This document shows positions 14,363 through 23,239 of a stretch of DNA of 30,716 nt, piece by piece. Source of the stretch: an uncultured Prevotellaceae bacterium (lineage in GTDB: Bacteria > Bacteroidota > Bacteroidia > Bacteroidales > Bacteroidaceae); NCBI GenBank assembly GCA_937898415.1, contig CALDLA010000120.1, positions 1 through 30,716 on the forward strand, in the 5' to 3' direction. A program made the position numbers and the translations under genes. Position 1 is the stretch's first letter. The number at the start of each line of letters is the position of its first letter. Under the pieces are notes generated by a model. It was given only the letters and a program-made list of their open reading frames with translations. It searched no databases and was not told the DNA's origin.

Positions 14363-16990
14363 TTACCATTTCTTAATGACACCATCACCAATCAGTTCGT
14401 CCAGATTGTAGTACTTCGTGTTGTCACCCGATTGATACCAACTCTTGCATTGGGTATAATTCTGTGCCCAGGTAATAAAGTCCTTATAGGCAACGGTGAT
14501 GGATACGGACTCCTGTGGATACTGGAAGTCTTCAGGAACGATGATGGCGCATGGGGGAACACCCATTGTAGAAATGCTGATGATATTGCCACCCTGAGTT
14601 GCATTCTCGATATAAATCTTCTTGAGGTATTCGGGAATAGTCATTGACGGGTCGACATCGACGTATCGGGCCTGAACTTCACGGTGTGTACCACCAGGCT
14701 TGGTATTGACGAAGCGGTGCCCCTGTGCATCGGGTGTTGTAGCGCGGAATATTTGGTGGACTTCCTGATCATTCAGATCCCAGCCCTCGGCTCCGTGTAT
14801 GATAACATCGTCATCAGCACCACAAGCTATTAAGGCTAGCGAGAGAGTCGTGGCGTCAACACGCGAACAGCGCAGAACAACATCGTTAAGGTCGTAGTCG
14901 GCAGTGAGGGGACGGTCTTCGAAGCACATGGTGTAGGCCTGATGCTGGGTTCTGTCCTCAATCATGTCTTCATACATGTAGATGCCGCTTTCAACTTGGT
15001 TATTGCTGAGGCTCATGACGGTCTGGCGGTTGGCATTGTCAGGCTCAATGGCCAAGGCTTTCTTGACCTGCGTGCTGGTGACACCGCCAATTTCGAGGAT
15101 GACATCGCTATACTGTGTGTCGGCACCTTCCTCGAAGCAGAGATAGGTCTTGCCGTTGGCCGTGAACGTAGCCATGCGCGGATCGTCGTTTTTCATCGAA
15201 TAGTCTGTGATGGCAGTCTTGAACTGTCCGAAGGTGTTGATTTCCTTGTTCAGGTCGCCACAGCCATACATACATCCGTACTTGTCGTTCTTCAGGGCAC
15301 CGTCGTTGTACTTCGTAGTGCCATTATCCTTTCTTATCATGAAGCCAATGCGGTAGCCGTCAGGAATTATAATATCTTCGGCGTTTTTGATGAATTCAAT
15401 TTCGCCAAAGTCAATATTTGCCATCATCTTATCAGGTTTGCTACCTTCATAGGTTTCTAAATACCATTTGATATAGTCTCCATCATTTTCTGGCTTGTTG
15501 AGAGCAACTCGATAACTACCAGCCTTTCTTCCAATGTCAGAGCCTAAATAAGCCCAATTCGACTTGATGAGAATATAACCATCCTTTTCAATTATATCAT
15601 ATAAGTTGTTTTTTAGCTTGTTCTTATCATTAGAATAATTTGTGTATTCTCCCTTATCATTACCTGTAATGAGATAATATTGTGAACCGATGTTATATAA
15701 GATATGCTTGCCATCATAATCGAAAATCTGCCAGAGCTGATTTGCAATTTTGTCAGTATCTTCTTCTTTAGTTGCTAACTTTGGGGACTGATTGTCTGTT
15801 GCCCCCAAAAATGTTAAATACAAATCTTTTCCGTTATCTTTCTTTCCATGTCGTATGCGATATACATTGCTATCTGTGGTTGCCAAGTCGTGTTTCAAAT
15901 TATTAAAGAACTCACTGGGATCTCCATAGTAGGGGAGGATATACTCATGCAGTCTGAGGAAATTCTCGTCTCTTGCAGTCTTTACGATACCGGTCTTTTC
16001 CTCGAATTTAGCTCTTTCCAGTCCAAGATCGATGGCCTTGAACTTAGGCAGCGACTTGATGTAATCAGTCTCGGAGGTACCTGCGGGAACATCGCCTACC
16101 TTATAATAGTAATAGTAGATGTCGCACATGTAAGCTTCGGTTGAAGCCAGCTGGATGGGACTCAGCGTAATGGCGGCTTTACCGTTGCTGACCAGATGGT
16201 TGCTGAAGAACTTGACGGCACTGCCCTCGCGAATCAGGCTCAGGTTGTCACGTTTGCCACGTACGCCTTTGGGGTCATCGCGGTAGAGCGAGGCGTCAAA
16301 GATGTCCTGAAGGGTGGCCTTGTCTTCTTCGGTAAACGGTGTGGCGTCTCTGTAGATGGTGTTACGGTCCATTGTCCAGCTGCCGGAAGCCGTAAGGCCA
16401 GAAGGACACCACAGACGGTCGTTTTCCCAGTTCTTATCTTTCCAGTTACTGAAGGTAGCATCTTCCGACAATGCACGGCCGGCATTGAACGACAAGAAGG
16501 AGTCGCTGAACTTCAGTTGAATCTGGGAGATGTCAGGCAGGTCGCCAGCAGCCCTGGTAAAGCCAATACCGCGAGTCGTGGCAGAACTTTGGAAGGATAC
16601 CTTCGACTCGGTCATATTGAAACCTTTGATGAAGTAGTTCCCCTTATCGTCGACGCAGGCGGCAATCAATCGTGTATAGATGTTGGGGGCATCGTAGTTT
16701 AAGGTTACGACGTCGCCCTTGCTGGCAGAGGCTTCTGCCAATATTTTTGCCTGGTCGTTCATGAAGGGAGATTCTGTCAGAATCTGAACTTTTACAATAT
16801 TCTGTAGGCTGGCATCTGCCGTAATGCTTATGGTGCCAGTAGTGATACTGTTCCAGTCCTGATTGGGGTCAATCACGCCGAGAAGTTTCTCAGCGTTGCT
16901 TTTGACAAACTCTGAATGGTCAATGTCAAAGTCGTGTCTACAGCCAATGAGGGTCGTTAGTCCCAAAGCTAATAATAATATTTTCTTCAT
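14363..16990 (-). CDS. LruC-domain surface lipoprotein with an inserted ricin-type module
   Basis: An 875-residue lipoprotein. The signal peptide ends in lipobox LIGC with C17 as the lipidated residue; acidic residues follow soon after (RHDFDID), which is compatible with surface display in Bacteroidota. Residues 20-150 resemble the usual N-terminal part of LruC-domain proteins (SNAEKLLGVIDPNQDWN). Residues about 374-520 look like a beta-trefoil lectin-like insert, with the QxW-type phrases NQLWQIFD and YIKWYLETY. After a beta-sandwich with YRIGFMIRKDNG, the C-terminal LruC (DUF4842) domain starts near residue 688 with CFEDRPLTADYDLNDVV, the conserved calcium-site-like segment. The insert is encoded by much AT-richer DNA than the flanks. 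The gene is monocistronic: it has its own promoter box and a strong terminator. The role is probably in surface attachment or glycan binding, which is inference. Confidence 0.82.
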   Translation of the reverse strand: MKKILLLALGLTTLIGCRHDFDIDHSEFVKSNAEKLLGVIDPNQDWNSITTGTISITADASLQNIVKVQILTESPFMNDQAKILAEASASKGDVVTLNYDAPNIYTRLIAACVDDKGNYFIKGFNMTESKVSFQSSATTRGIGFTRAAGDLPDISQIQLKFSDSFLSFNAGRALSEDATFSNWKDKNWENDRLWCPSGLTASGSWTMDRNTIYRDATPFTEEDKATLQDIFDASLYRDDPKGVRGKRDNLSLIREGSAVKFFSNHLVSNGKAAITLSPIQLASTEAYMCDIYYYYYKVGDVPAGTSETDYIKSLPKFKAIDLGLERAKFEEKTGIVKTARDENFLRLHEYILPYYGDPSEFFNNLKHDLATTDSNVYRIRHGKKDNGKDLYLTFLGATDNQSPKLATKEEDTDKIANQLWQIFDYDGKHILYNIGSQYYLITGNDKGEYTNYSNDKNKLKNNLYDIIEKDGYILIKSNWAYLGSDIGRKAGSYRVALNKPENDGDYIKWYLETYEGSKPDKMMANIDFGEIEFIKNAEDIIIPDGYRIGFMIRKDNGTTKYNDGALKNDKYGCMYGCGDLNKEINTFGQFKTAITDYSMKNDDPRMATFTANGKTYLCFEEGADTQYSDVILEIGGVTSTQVKKALAIEPDNANRQTVMSLSNNQVESGIYMYEDMIEDRTQHQAYTMCFEDRPLTADYDLNDVVLRCSRVDATTLSLALIACGADDDVIIHGAEGWDLNDQEVHQIFRATTPDAQGHRFVNTKPGGTHREVQARYVDVDPSMTIPEYLKKIYIENATQGGNIISISTMGVPPCAIIVPEDFQYPQESVSITVAYKDFITWAQNYTQCKSWYQSGDNTKYYNLDELIGDGVIKKW

Positions 16991-17017
16991 AATGCCCGAA
17001 TTGTTTGTTTATGGCTA

Positions 17018-17025
17018 CAAAGATA
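17018..17025 (-). promoter_or_regulatory. Promoter -7 box of the LruC lipoprotein gene
   Basis: TATCTTTG on the minus strand (17025-17018), 27 bases upstream of the ATG at 16990. A weak CTTG lies 19-20 bases further up at 17048-17045. The rest of the 16991-17117 gap holds only a weak 6-base hairpin (GAAAAT / ATTTTC, 17092-17111) past the receptor gene stop. Confidence 0.55.
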
Positions 17026-17117
17026 GCAAAATGTTGGAGAGTTCCAAGTCGGTTTAGTCTTGGAGCCTTGATTATTAAAGATATTTAACAGAAAATGTGG
17101 AATGATTTTCCCCTTTT

Positions 17118-19499
17118 CTATAATTCAATGGTAATTTTTCCGTTTATCTGCCTTCCCGTCAGATAGTTGGGGACGGCCCATTGGCGCGAGGTGACGTCGG
17201 TCACCCAGTAGTAGCTGTTGACGTTGGATATGTCCAAGAGATTGAGGCAGTCGATGCCGAGCCATACATTTTTCACCCTGAACTGATCACTTCGTACTCC
17301 CTGATAGGCCAGCCAGGCCATTCCGATGTCTGCACGCTTGTAGGCCGGAGCGCGGAAGTTCTGCTGCTCGATGCCTCGATGGGGAGCGCCGAAGGGCAGT
17401 CCGTCGGCGTAGGCCAGGCGGAGGGTCATCTTCCATCGCTCGGTGCCGGGGAAGTAGTCGGTGAAATGGAGGTTGACGGCATAGCGCTGGTCGGTGGGCA
17501 GTGGGAAGTACGAGCCTCCGTCCATCTTCTGCCCCGTCTTCATCAGCGAGAAGGTGAGCCAGGAGTCAGTACCGGGAACGAACTCGCCGTAGAGCTTCAG
17601 GTCGAGTCCGGTGGCATAGCCTGAGCAGAGGTTCTCGCCGTAGTAGGTGATCTTGACATTCTGCACGTTATAGGGGATGAGGTTCGACAGGGCCTTGTAG
17701 TAGGCTTCGGCGGTGAAGCGGAAGGGGCGCTCGGCCATGCGGAAGCGGTAGTCGAAGGCACCGATGAACTGCAGGGAGCGCTGGCTCTTGATGTGCTCGT
17801 TGAGGGTGACAACGGTTCGTCCGCCATAGGTCGTCGTGTCGCGCAGTTCCTTGAAGAAGGGTGCCTGATAGTAGAGACCTGTGGCCAGACGGAAGGTGAT
17901 GTTCTCGTTGAATGAGGGCACGATACCTAACGAGACGCGGGGCGAGACGGTGGTCTCGCGGTTCCACGACCAGTTGCTGAAGCGCACGCCGTAGTTCAGC
18001 GTGAAGAACGACTCGGAGGCCGACTGCCAGCGGAAGGTGTCCTGCAGGTAGCCCTCGATGCGGCGCGAGGTCATCTTGTTCTTCGAACTGAGCGTATAGA
18101 TGAGGTCGAGCCGGTCTTCGGCGTGTGGAACGGAGTAGCCGCTGGAGTCGCGCATCTCGTATTCACGGCTGTGCTCTCTGATGCGCTCCCACTTCATTGT
18201 CAGTCCGGCCTCCAGTTCATGACGGCGGAAACGGCGGTTGGCCATCAGCTTAAGGCTCTGTACGTCGGCAGTCAGGTAGTTGCGGGCATGCTCCATATAG
18301 GTGCCTACACCGAGGTTTTCTGACGACTGGCTGTCGTCGAGCCAGTATTGGCCCTGTATGTCGTAGGTCTCCTGCTCCTTGGTGTGGAAGGCCGAGGCAA
18401 TGAGCTTGACGGTAGCCGAGTCTGTCAGATGGCGGGCGATGGAGAGGGTGCCGAAGTAGGTGCGGAAGACGTCCTTCTCCTGACCGTCGAAATACACCTT
18501 GAACGACTTCACGTCCTGCATCGTGCCGAAGCTGGTCTCACGGTCCTTGGGTATGAATTCGTATTTGTTCTCAGAGATGTTGCCTATGAGGTCGACCGTC
18601 CACCGCCGACTGGGTGTCCAGCTCATGTAGGTCTGATAGTCCAGGAAGTTGGGTTTGTATTCGCCCGTCGTCTCGAGTGAGCCCAAGAGGTAGCGGTTGG
18701 TCTTGTAGCGCAGTCCGTGGCTCATGGTGAAATGTTTGCTGTTGACACCCAGATAGGCACTTCCGCCCAGGAGCGAGGCCGTTAGCGTGCCTTCGGTGCG
18801 CTCAGGTTTGCGGTAGGTGATGTCGAGCACCGACGACATCTTGTCGCCGTATTTGGCCTCGAAGCCGCCGCTTGAGAAGGCCACCTTCTCGACCATGTCC
18901 GAGTTGATGATGCTCAGTCCCTCCTGCTGTCCCGAGCGGATGAGCAGGGGGCGATATACTTCCACATTATTTATATAGACGACGTTCTCGTCAAACGAGC
19001 CTCCGCGTACATTATACTGACTTGACAGTTCGTTATGGGTAGAGACGCCCGCCTGCTGCTGAATCATCTCCTCGACGGCGTTTCCCGTGACAGACGGCGC
19101 GTTCTTTATGTTCTTGATGTCCAGTTGTTCGGTGCCTGTCGTCTGTCGCCGTTGTTCGGTGATGACGACGTCCTGTAGCGACTCCTGCTGGTGCAGGGTA
19201 ATCTGTACGGTGAGGTTTCCACGGGGACGGACAAAGGTGCGGACGCGTGGACGATAGCCTACCATGGAGAACCTAACATTAACGGAGTCAGTTGATTGTA
19301 GGGTGATGTTAAATTCACCCTTTAGGTTAGTCATTGTCAGTTTTCCTTGTTCCAGACAGGTGACAGAGGCTAGTTCCAATGCGTTGCCCTCATCATCGAC
19401 GACCTTGCCCTTGAGCGTGAAATTGTCAGCAAAAGCGTGACCTACAGCCATGAGCAATAGGCAGACGGTGAGTATATGTCGGTAGATATTCTGTTCCAT
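17118..19499 (-). CDS. TonB-dependent outer-membrane receptor
   Basis: A 793-residue outer-membrane transporter powered by TonB. It opens with a signal peptide (to about AFA, residue 24), then a carboxypeptidase-regulatory-like beta domain (LKGKVVDDEGNALELASVTC) and a plug domain beginning near EQLDIKNIKNAPSV, with the typical QYNVRGGSFDENVVYINNVEVY. The remainder is a 22-strand-type barrel rich in alternating aromatics. It is shorter than SusC proteins (about 1000 residues) and has no SusD neighbour, so a non-polysaccharide substrate such as a metal chelate or small molecule is as likely. It ends KITIEL, not with the usual terminal aromatic. No metal- or vitamin-related gene lies nearby to name the ligand. 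Confidence 0.92.
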   Translation of the reverse strand: MEQNIYRHILTVCLLLMAVGHAFADNFTLKGKVVDDEGNALELASVTCLEQGKLTMTNLKGEFNITLQSTDSVNVRFSMVGYRPRVRTFVRPRGNLTVQITLHQQESLQDVVITEQRRQTTGTEQLDIKNIKNAPSVTGNAVEEMIQQQAGVSTHNELSSQYNVRGGSFDENVVYINNVEVYRPLLIRSGQQEGLSIINSDMVEKVAFSSGGFEAKYGDKMSSVLDITYRKPERTEGTLTASLLGGSAYLGVNSKHFTMSHGLRYKTNRYLLGSLETTGEYKPNFLDYQTYMSWTPSRRWTVDLIGNISENKYEFIPKDRETSFGTMQDVKSFKVYFDGQEKDVFRTYFGTLSIARHLTDSATVKLIASAFHTKEQETYDIQGQYWLDDSQSSENLGVGTYMEHARNYLTADVQSLKLMANRRFRRHELEAGLTMKWERIREHSREYEMRDSSGYSVPHAEDRLDLIYTLSSKNKMTSRRIEGYLQDTFRWQSASESFFTLNYGVRFSNWSWNRETTVSPRVSLGIVPSFNENITFRLATGLYYQAPFFKELRDTTTYGGRTVVTLNEHIKSQRSLQFIGAFDYRFRMAERPFRFTAEAYYKALSNLIPYNVQNVKITYYGENLCSGYATGLDLKLYGEFVPGTDSWLTFSLMKTGQKMDGGSYFPLPTDQRYAVNLHFTDYFPGTERWKMTLRLAYADGLPFGAPHRGIEQQNFRAPAYKRADIGMAWLAYQGVRSDQFRVKNVWLGIDCLNLLDISNVNSYYWVTDVTSRQWAVPNYLTGRQINGKITIEL

Positions 19500-19556
19500 T
19501 TATAGATAATAACGTATGTTTTTCTACTTTATTGCATAAGAAAATCGTCCTTTTCT

Positions 19557-19587
19557 TTTGATATTCGGTTAAATTCGTGTAACTTTG
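19557..19587 (+). promoter_or_regulatory. Bacteroidota-type promoter for MFS-pcrA
   Basis: TTTG (19557-19560) and TAACTTTG (19580-19587) with a 19-base spacer, 21 bases ahead of the ATG at 19609. No convincing minus-strand box for the divergent receptor gene was found in this 109-base gap. Confidence 0.75.
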
Positions 19588-19608
19588 CACCAAAATTAGC
19601 GTTAGAAG

Positions 19609-20787
19609 ATGAATTCACAAAATACGCCTATTCACGTAAGACTTTGGCACCGTGACTTTTGGCTCATGTCTATTGCCAACATGCTGTTGGCGATGGCGGT
19701 CTATATTCTTGTGCCTTCATTCCCCATTTGGCTGCTTGAGACCGAGCGTTTTTCGCAACTCGAGGTCGGACTGTCGATGGGGGCCTTTGCTCTGGGACTG
19801 TATCTGTTCGGGCCGTTCTGCTCCTGGCTGGTGCAGCGTTTCCGGCGCAACCGTATGTGTATCTACTCCATAGCATGCATGATAGGGTGCGTCTCCATCC
19901 TTTATTATGTACAGGGGTTACATAGTGGCTTTGTGGAGTTCTGGGTCATCCTGATGCAGCGCATCCTGCTGGGAGCCACGTTCGGACTGGCTCAGATGAT
20001 CCTGTCGAGTACGCTCATTATCGACACCAGCGAGTCAGACAAGCGTACGGAGGCTAACCACTCGGCGGCGTGGTTCTCACGTTTTGCGATGAGCATTGGC
20101 CCTATTGTGGGACTTGTCCTGTTCTATTATCAGAATTTTGATACCGTCCTGCTGTCGTCCGTATTTTGTGCAGCCTGCGCCATTGTGCTCATCCTGACGG
20201 TCAACTTCCCCTTCCGTTCGCCCAGCGATATGGTTCGTGTCTTTAGTCTCGACCGTTTCTTCCTGCCCAGCGGATTCCCGTTATACCTTAATCTGCTGCT
20301 GATCATGACGGTGGTCGGCATGCTGATGTCGCTGGGGCTGAGCGATCGTTTCTATGCGGTCATCATGGTGGGGTTCCTCTTTGCGCTGCTGGCCCAGCGG
20401 TTCGTCTTCCGCGATGCTGAGTTGAAGAGCGAGGTCGTCACTGGCCTTATCCTCCTGATAGCTGTGCTTATCATGATTTATACGCGTCCGCTGCCCATCG
20501 TCTGGTACATTGCCCCGCTGTTTCTGGGCATGGCTATCGGCATCATCTGTTCCCGTTTCCTGCTGTTCATGATTAAGCATAGCCGTCATTGCCAGCGCGG
20601 AACATCTCAGAGCATGTATTTCCTGAGCTGTGAGACGGGTGTCGCCCTTGGTCTCGGCCTCGGCTACGCCTTCTTCATGAACGACGACCATGGTCTGCTC
20701 ATTACCGCCCTGGTGCTGACCGTCGCCTCGCTCCTGATGTATAACTACTATACCCACGGGTGGTTCCTGAGCCATAAGAACCGGTAA
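19609..20787 (+). CDS. Major facilitator superfamily transporter
   Basis: A 392-residue inner-membrane protein with about 12 hydrophobic helices in two halves. The first half has the MFS loop-2/3 type signature LGLYLFGPFCSWLVQRFRRNR. Substrate cannot be read from sequence; relatives include sugar-efflux and drug-efflux carriers. The ATG is 21 bases past a good promoter box, and an N-terminal tail of about 15 residues precedes the first helix. Its stop (TAA) shares a base with the ATG of the helicase gene (TAATG), so translation is probably coupled even though the two functions look unrelated. Confidence 0.88.
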   Translation: MNSQNTPIHVRLWHRDFWLMSIANMLLAMAVYILVPSFPIWLLETERFSQLEVGLSMGAFALGLYLFGPFCSWLVQRFRRNRMCIYSIACMIGCVSILYYVQGLHSGFVEFWVILMQRILLGATFGLAQMILSSTLIIDTSESDKRTEANHSAAWFSRFAMSIGPIVGLVLFYYQNFDTVLLSSVFCAACAIVLILTVNFPFRSPSDMVRVFSLDRFFLPSGFPLYLNLLLIMTVVGMLMSLGLSDRFYAVIMVGFLFALLAQRFVFRDAELKSEVVTGLILLIAVLIMIYTRPLPIVWYIAPLFLGMAIGIICSRFLLFMIKHSRHCQRGTSQSMYFLSCETGVALGLGLGYAFFMNDDHGLLITALVLTVASLLMYNYYTHGWFLSHKNR

Positions 20788-23105
20788 TGGCAAATGACAT
20801 TTTACTTTCGGAACTGAATGACAGTCAACGTGAGGCTGTGCTCTTCTGCGACGGTCCTTCTCTGGTCATAGCCGGAGCAGGATCGGGAAAGACGCGTGTG
20901 CTGACTTACAAAATTGCCTGGCTTCTGGAACAGGATTTGAAGCCCTGGAATATTTTGGCTTTGACTTTTACCAACAAGGCGGCGCGGGAGATGAAGGAGC
21001 GCATAGGCCGACTGGTAGGCGAGGAGCGGGCCAGGTATCTGCAGATGGGAACGTTCCACTCCGTGTTTTCGCGAATACTTCGTGCCGAGGCCGACAAGTT
21101 AGGCTTCAATGCCAATTTCACCATCTACGACCAGACGGATGCACGTTCATTAGTGAAGACGATTATCAAGGAGATGGGACTTGACGACAAGGTGTATAAA
21201 CCGGCCTCAGTGGCCGACCGTATCTCGATGGCGAAGAATCATCTCATTCTTGCTGGCCAGTATGGTCAGACGGCATGGGCTCGAGACGATGCCTACGGTA
21301 AGCGGCCGCAGATAGCCAATATATATATAAGGTATGCAGAACGTTGTCGACAGGCTAACGCGATGGACTTCGACGACCTGCTGGTCTATACCTATGTCCT
21401 ATTCAACAATCACGAGGATGTCAGACAGAAGTATGTTGAGCGGTTCCAGTTTGTGCTTGTCGACGAGTATCAGGACACGAACTTTGCCCAGCAGGCCATC
21501 GTGCTGCAGCTGACAAGGGAACGCCAGCGGGTTTGCGTTGTCGGCGATGACGCCCAAAGCATCTACAGTTTCCGTGGGGCGAACATTGACAATATCCTGA
21601 ACTTTCAGAAGGAGTATAACAATGTGAGGCTGTTCAAACTGGAACAAAACTATCGTTCGACACAGTTGATTGTGCAGGCGGCCAATTCACTCATCAAGAA
21701 GAATGAACGCCAGATACCGAAGGACGTATACAGTAAGAATGACGTGGGTGAGCGGTTGACGCTGAAACCCGCCTACAGCGACCGCGAGGAGGCGATGATA
21801 GTGTGTCAGGACATTAAGCGGATACGACGGGAGGACGGGGGCGAATGGAGCGACTTTGCCATCCTGTACCGTACGAACTCACAGAGCCGAAGTTTTGAGG
21901 AGCAGATGCGTAAGGACAATATCCCTTACAGGATTTACGGCGGACTGTCGTTCTATCAGCGCAAGGAAATCAAGGACGTGATAGCCTACTTCCGACTGGT
22001 GGCTAATCCTGACGACGAGGAGGCTTTCAAGCGCATTATCAACTACCCGACGCGTGGTATTGGCGATACGACCGTAGGGAAGATTATCCAGACGGCACAG
22101 ACCTACGGCGTCAGCCTGTGGAAGGTGATATCGGAACCTGTCTTGTTCCCAACGGGTTTAAGCAAGGGGACGATGACGAAGATAGATAAGTTCCGTGACT
22201 TGGTGCAGGGCTGGCGCGACCGTATGCAGACGGAGGATGCCTATACGTTAGGTCACGACATCATCATGTCGAGCGGCATCAGTAAGGAAATCTACAGCAG
22301 CCGTAATCCTGAGGACATTTCTCGTCAGGAGAACTTAGAGGAATTCCTTAGTGGTATGCAGGACTTTGTGGAGAGCCGTCGTGAGGAGGGTCAGGGTGAG
22401 CAAGTGTATCTGCCCGACTTCCTGCAGGAGGTTGCGTTGCTGACCGACCTGGACAGCGACAATGGTGATGATAATAATAAGGTGACGCTGATGACCATCC
22501 ACTCGGCCAAGGGACTGGAGTTCCCGACGGTCTTCGTGGTAGGACTGGAAGAAAATATCTTCCCGAGTCCTATGTGTACCAACTCCCTGCGTGAACTGGA
22601 GGAGGAGCGCCGTCTGCTTTATGTGGCCATTACCCGAGCCGAGCGTCATTGCATCATGACTTGTGCCCAGAACCGTTTCCGCTATGGACGTATGGAGTAT
22701 GATACGCCGTCGCGCTTCATCAAGGACTTTGACCCGCAGCTGATTCGGGTGATGTCAGAGAAGGGTGGGGATGAAGAGTCCTATACCCGAGGCTATCGTC
22801 AGACGACGAGCCGCGGGAGGGATTGGATGCAGAATCCGCGCCCTGTGGCCACCCAGTTCAAGGCTGACCCCAGGCCAAGGCTTGTTGCAGTCCCTAAGCC
22901 CGAACCACCTGTCAATCCGTTTGTTTCGAAGTCGTCGGACGATGGTTTGCAAGAGGGCAGCGTCATTGAGCACCAGCGGTTTGGCGTGGGGCGTGTCATC
23001 AAGATAGAGGGGAGTGGTGAAAACCGGAAGGCCACCGTGGAGTTCAAGAATACGGGCACAAAGCAGCTACTGCTGAAGTTTGCCCGCTACAAGGTCATCT
23101 CATAA
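20787..23105 (+). CDS. pcrA: ATP-dependent DNA helicase PcrA/UvrD
   Basis: A 772-residue superfamily 1A 3'-5' helicase for nucleotide-excision and mismatch repair and for displacing proteins from DNA. Motifs in order: Q motif near LNDSQREAV, Walker A AGAGSGKT (K35), motif Ia FTNKAAREM, Walker B DEYQDTN (D226, E227), VVGDDAQSIYSFRGA (motif III), motif IV YRST, motif V TIHSAKGLEFPTVFVVGLEE, and motif VI EEERRLLYVAITRAE. The last 50 residues form the Tudor-like domain that contacts RNA polymerase in PcrA (VIEHQRFGVGRVIKIEG...). Full length. The convergent 43-residue gene overlaps its last six bases. Its terminator lies within that small gene. Confidence 0.97.
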   Translation: MANDILLSELNDSQREAVLFCDGPSLVIAGAGSGKTRVLTYKIAWLLEQDLKPWNILALTFTNKAAREMKERIGRLVGEERARYLQMGTFHSVFSRILRAEADKLGFNANFTIYDQTDARSLVKTIIKEMGLDDKVYKPASVADRISMAKNHLILAGQYGQTAWARDDAYGKRPQIANIYIRYAERCRQANAMDFDDLLVYTYVLFNNHEDVRQKYVERFQFVLVDEYQDTNFAQQAIVLQLTRERQRVCVVGDDAQSIYSFRGANIDNILNFQKEYNNVRLFKLEQNYRSTQLIVQAANSLIKKNERQIPKDVYSKNDVGERLTLKPAYSDREEAMIVCQDIKRIRREDGGEWSDFAILYRTNSQSRSFEEQMRKDNIPYRIYGGLSFYQRKEIKDVIAYFRLVANPDDEEAFKRIINYPTRGIGDTTVGKIIQTAQTYGVSLWKVISEPVLFPTGLSKGTMTKIDKFRDLVQGWRDRMQTEDAYTLGHDIIMSSGISKEIYSSRNPEDISRQENLEEFLSGMQDFVESRREEGQGEQVYLPDFLQEVALLTDLDSDNGDDNNKVTLMTIHSAKGLEFPTVFVVGLEENIFPSPMCTNSLRELEEERRLLYVAITRAERHCIMTCAQNRFRYGRMEYDTPSRFIKDFDPQLIRVMSEKGGDEESYTRGYRQTTSRGRDWMQNPRPVATQFKADPRPRLVAVPKPEPPVNPFVSKSSDDGLQEGSVIEHQRFGVGRVIKIEGSGENRKATVEFKNTGTKQLLLKFARYKVIS

Positions 23106-23231
23106 CGACTCGTCGTCAGGCTTCGAAATAAGGCGCTTCTGCTGTTTGGGCAGATGCGCCTTTTTCCGTAGCCAGGCCTCTTTGCGGGCTTCGTAGTCCT
23201 GCTGATGCTTCTCAAGATAACCGTCAGCCAT
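23100..23231 (-). CDS. Small basic 43-residue protein
   Basis: ORF of 43 codons from an ATG at 23231 (MADGYLEKHQQDYEARKEAW, then LRKKAHLPKQQKRLISKPDDESL). It starts eight bases after the DUF4270 stop and is rich in Lys, Arg, Glu and Gln, with a likely single helix. Short proteins starting MAD-x-YLE are, as far as I recall, common in Bacteroidales and are sometimes labelled as dehydrogenase fragments; no function is known to me. The tight spacing supports a real gene. Its stop overlaps the pcrA stop by six bases, and a terminator for pcrA is embedded in its sequence. Confidence 0.68.
   Translation of the reverse strand: MADGYLEKHQQDYEARKEAWLRKKAHLPKQQKRLISKPDDESL
23130..23165 (+). terminator. 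Intrinsic terminator of pcrA, inside the small convergent gene
   Basis: AAGGCGC (23130-23136) pairs with GCGCCTT (23156-23162); inside, CTGC (23139-23142) pairs with GCAG (23150-23153) around a 7-base loop, with a 2x2 internal loop. TTTTT (23161-23165) follows on the plus strand. It lies 25 bases past the helicase stop. Confidence 0.78.
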
Positions 23232-23239
23232 GGGAGATA

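Noticed and set aside
17092..17111. Hairpin GAAAAT / ATTTTC past the TonB receptor gene as terminator
   Set aside because: Six A/T-rich pairs with an 8-base loop and no clean T run; too weak to call.
21323..21338. ATATATATAAGGT shared by pcrA and the FemAB-like gene (near 26383)
   Set aside because: Short low-complexity match inside two coding regions that is explained by their codons; no wider similarity.
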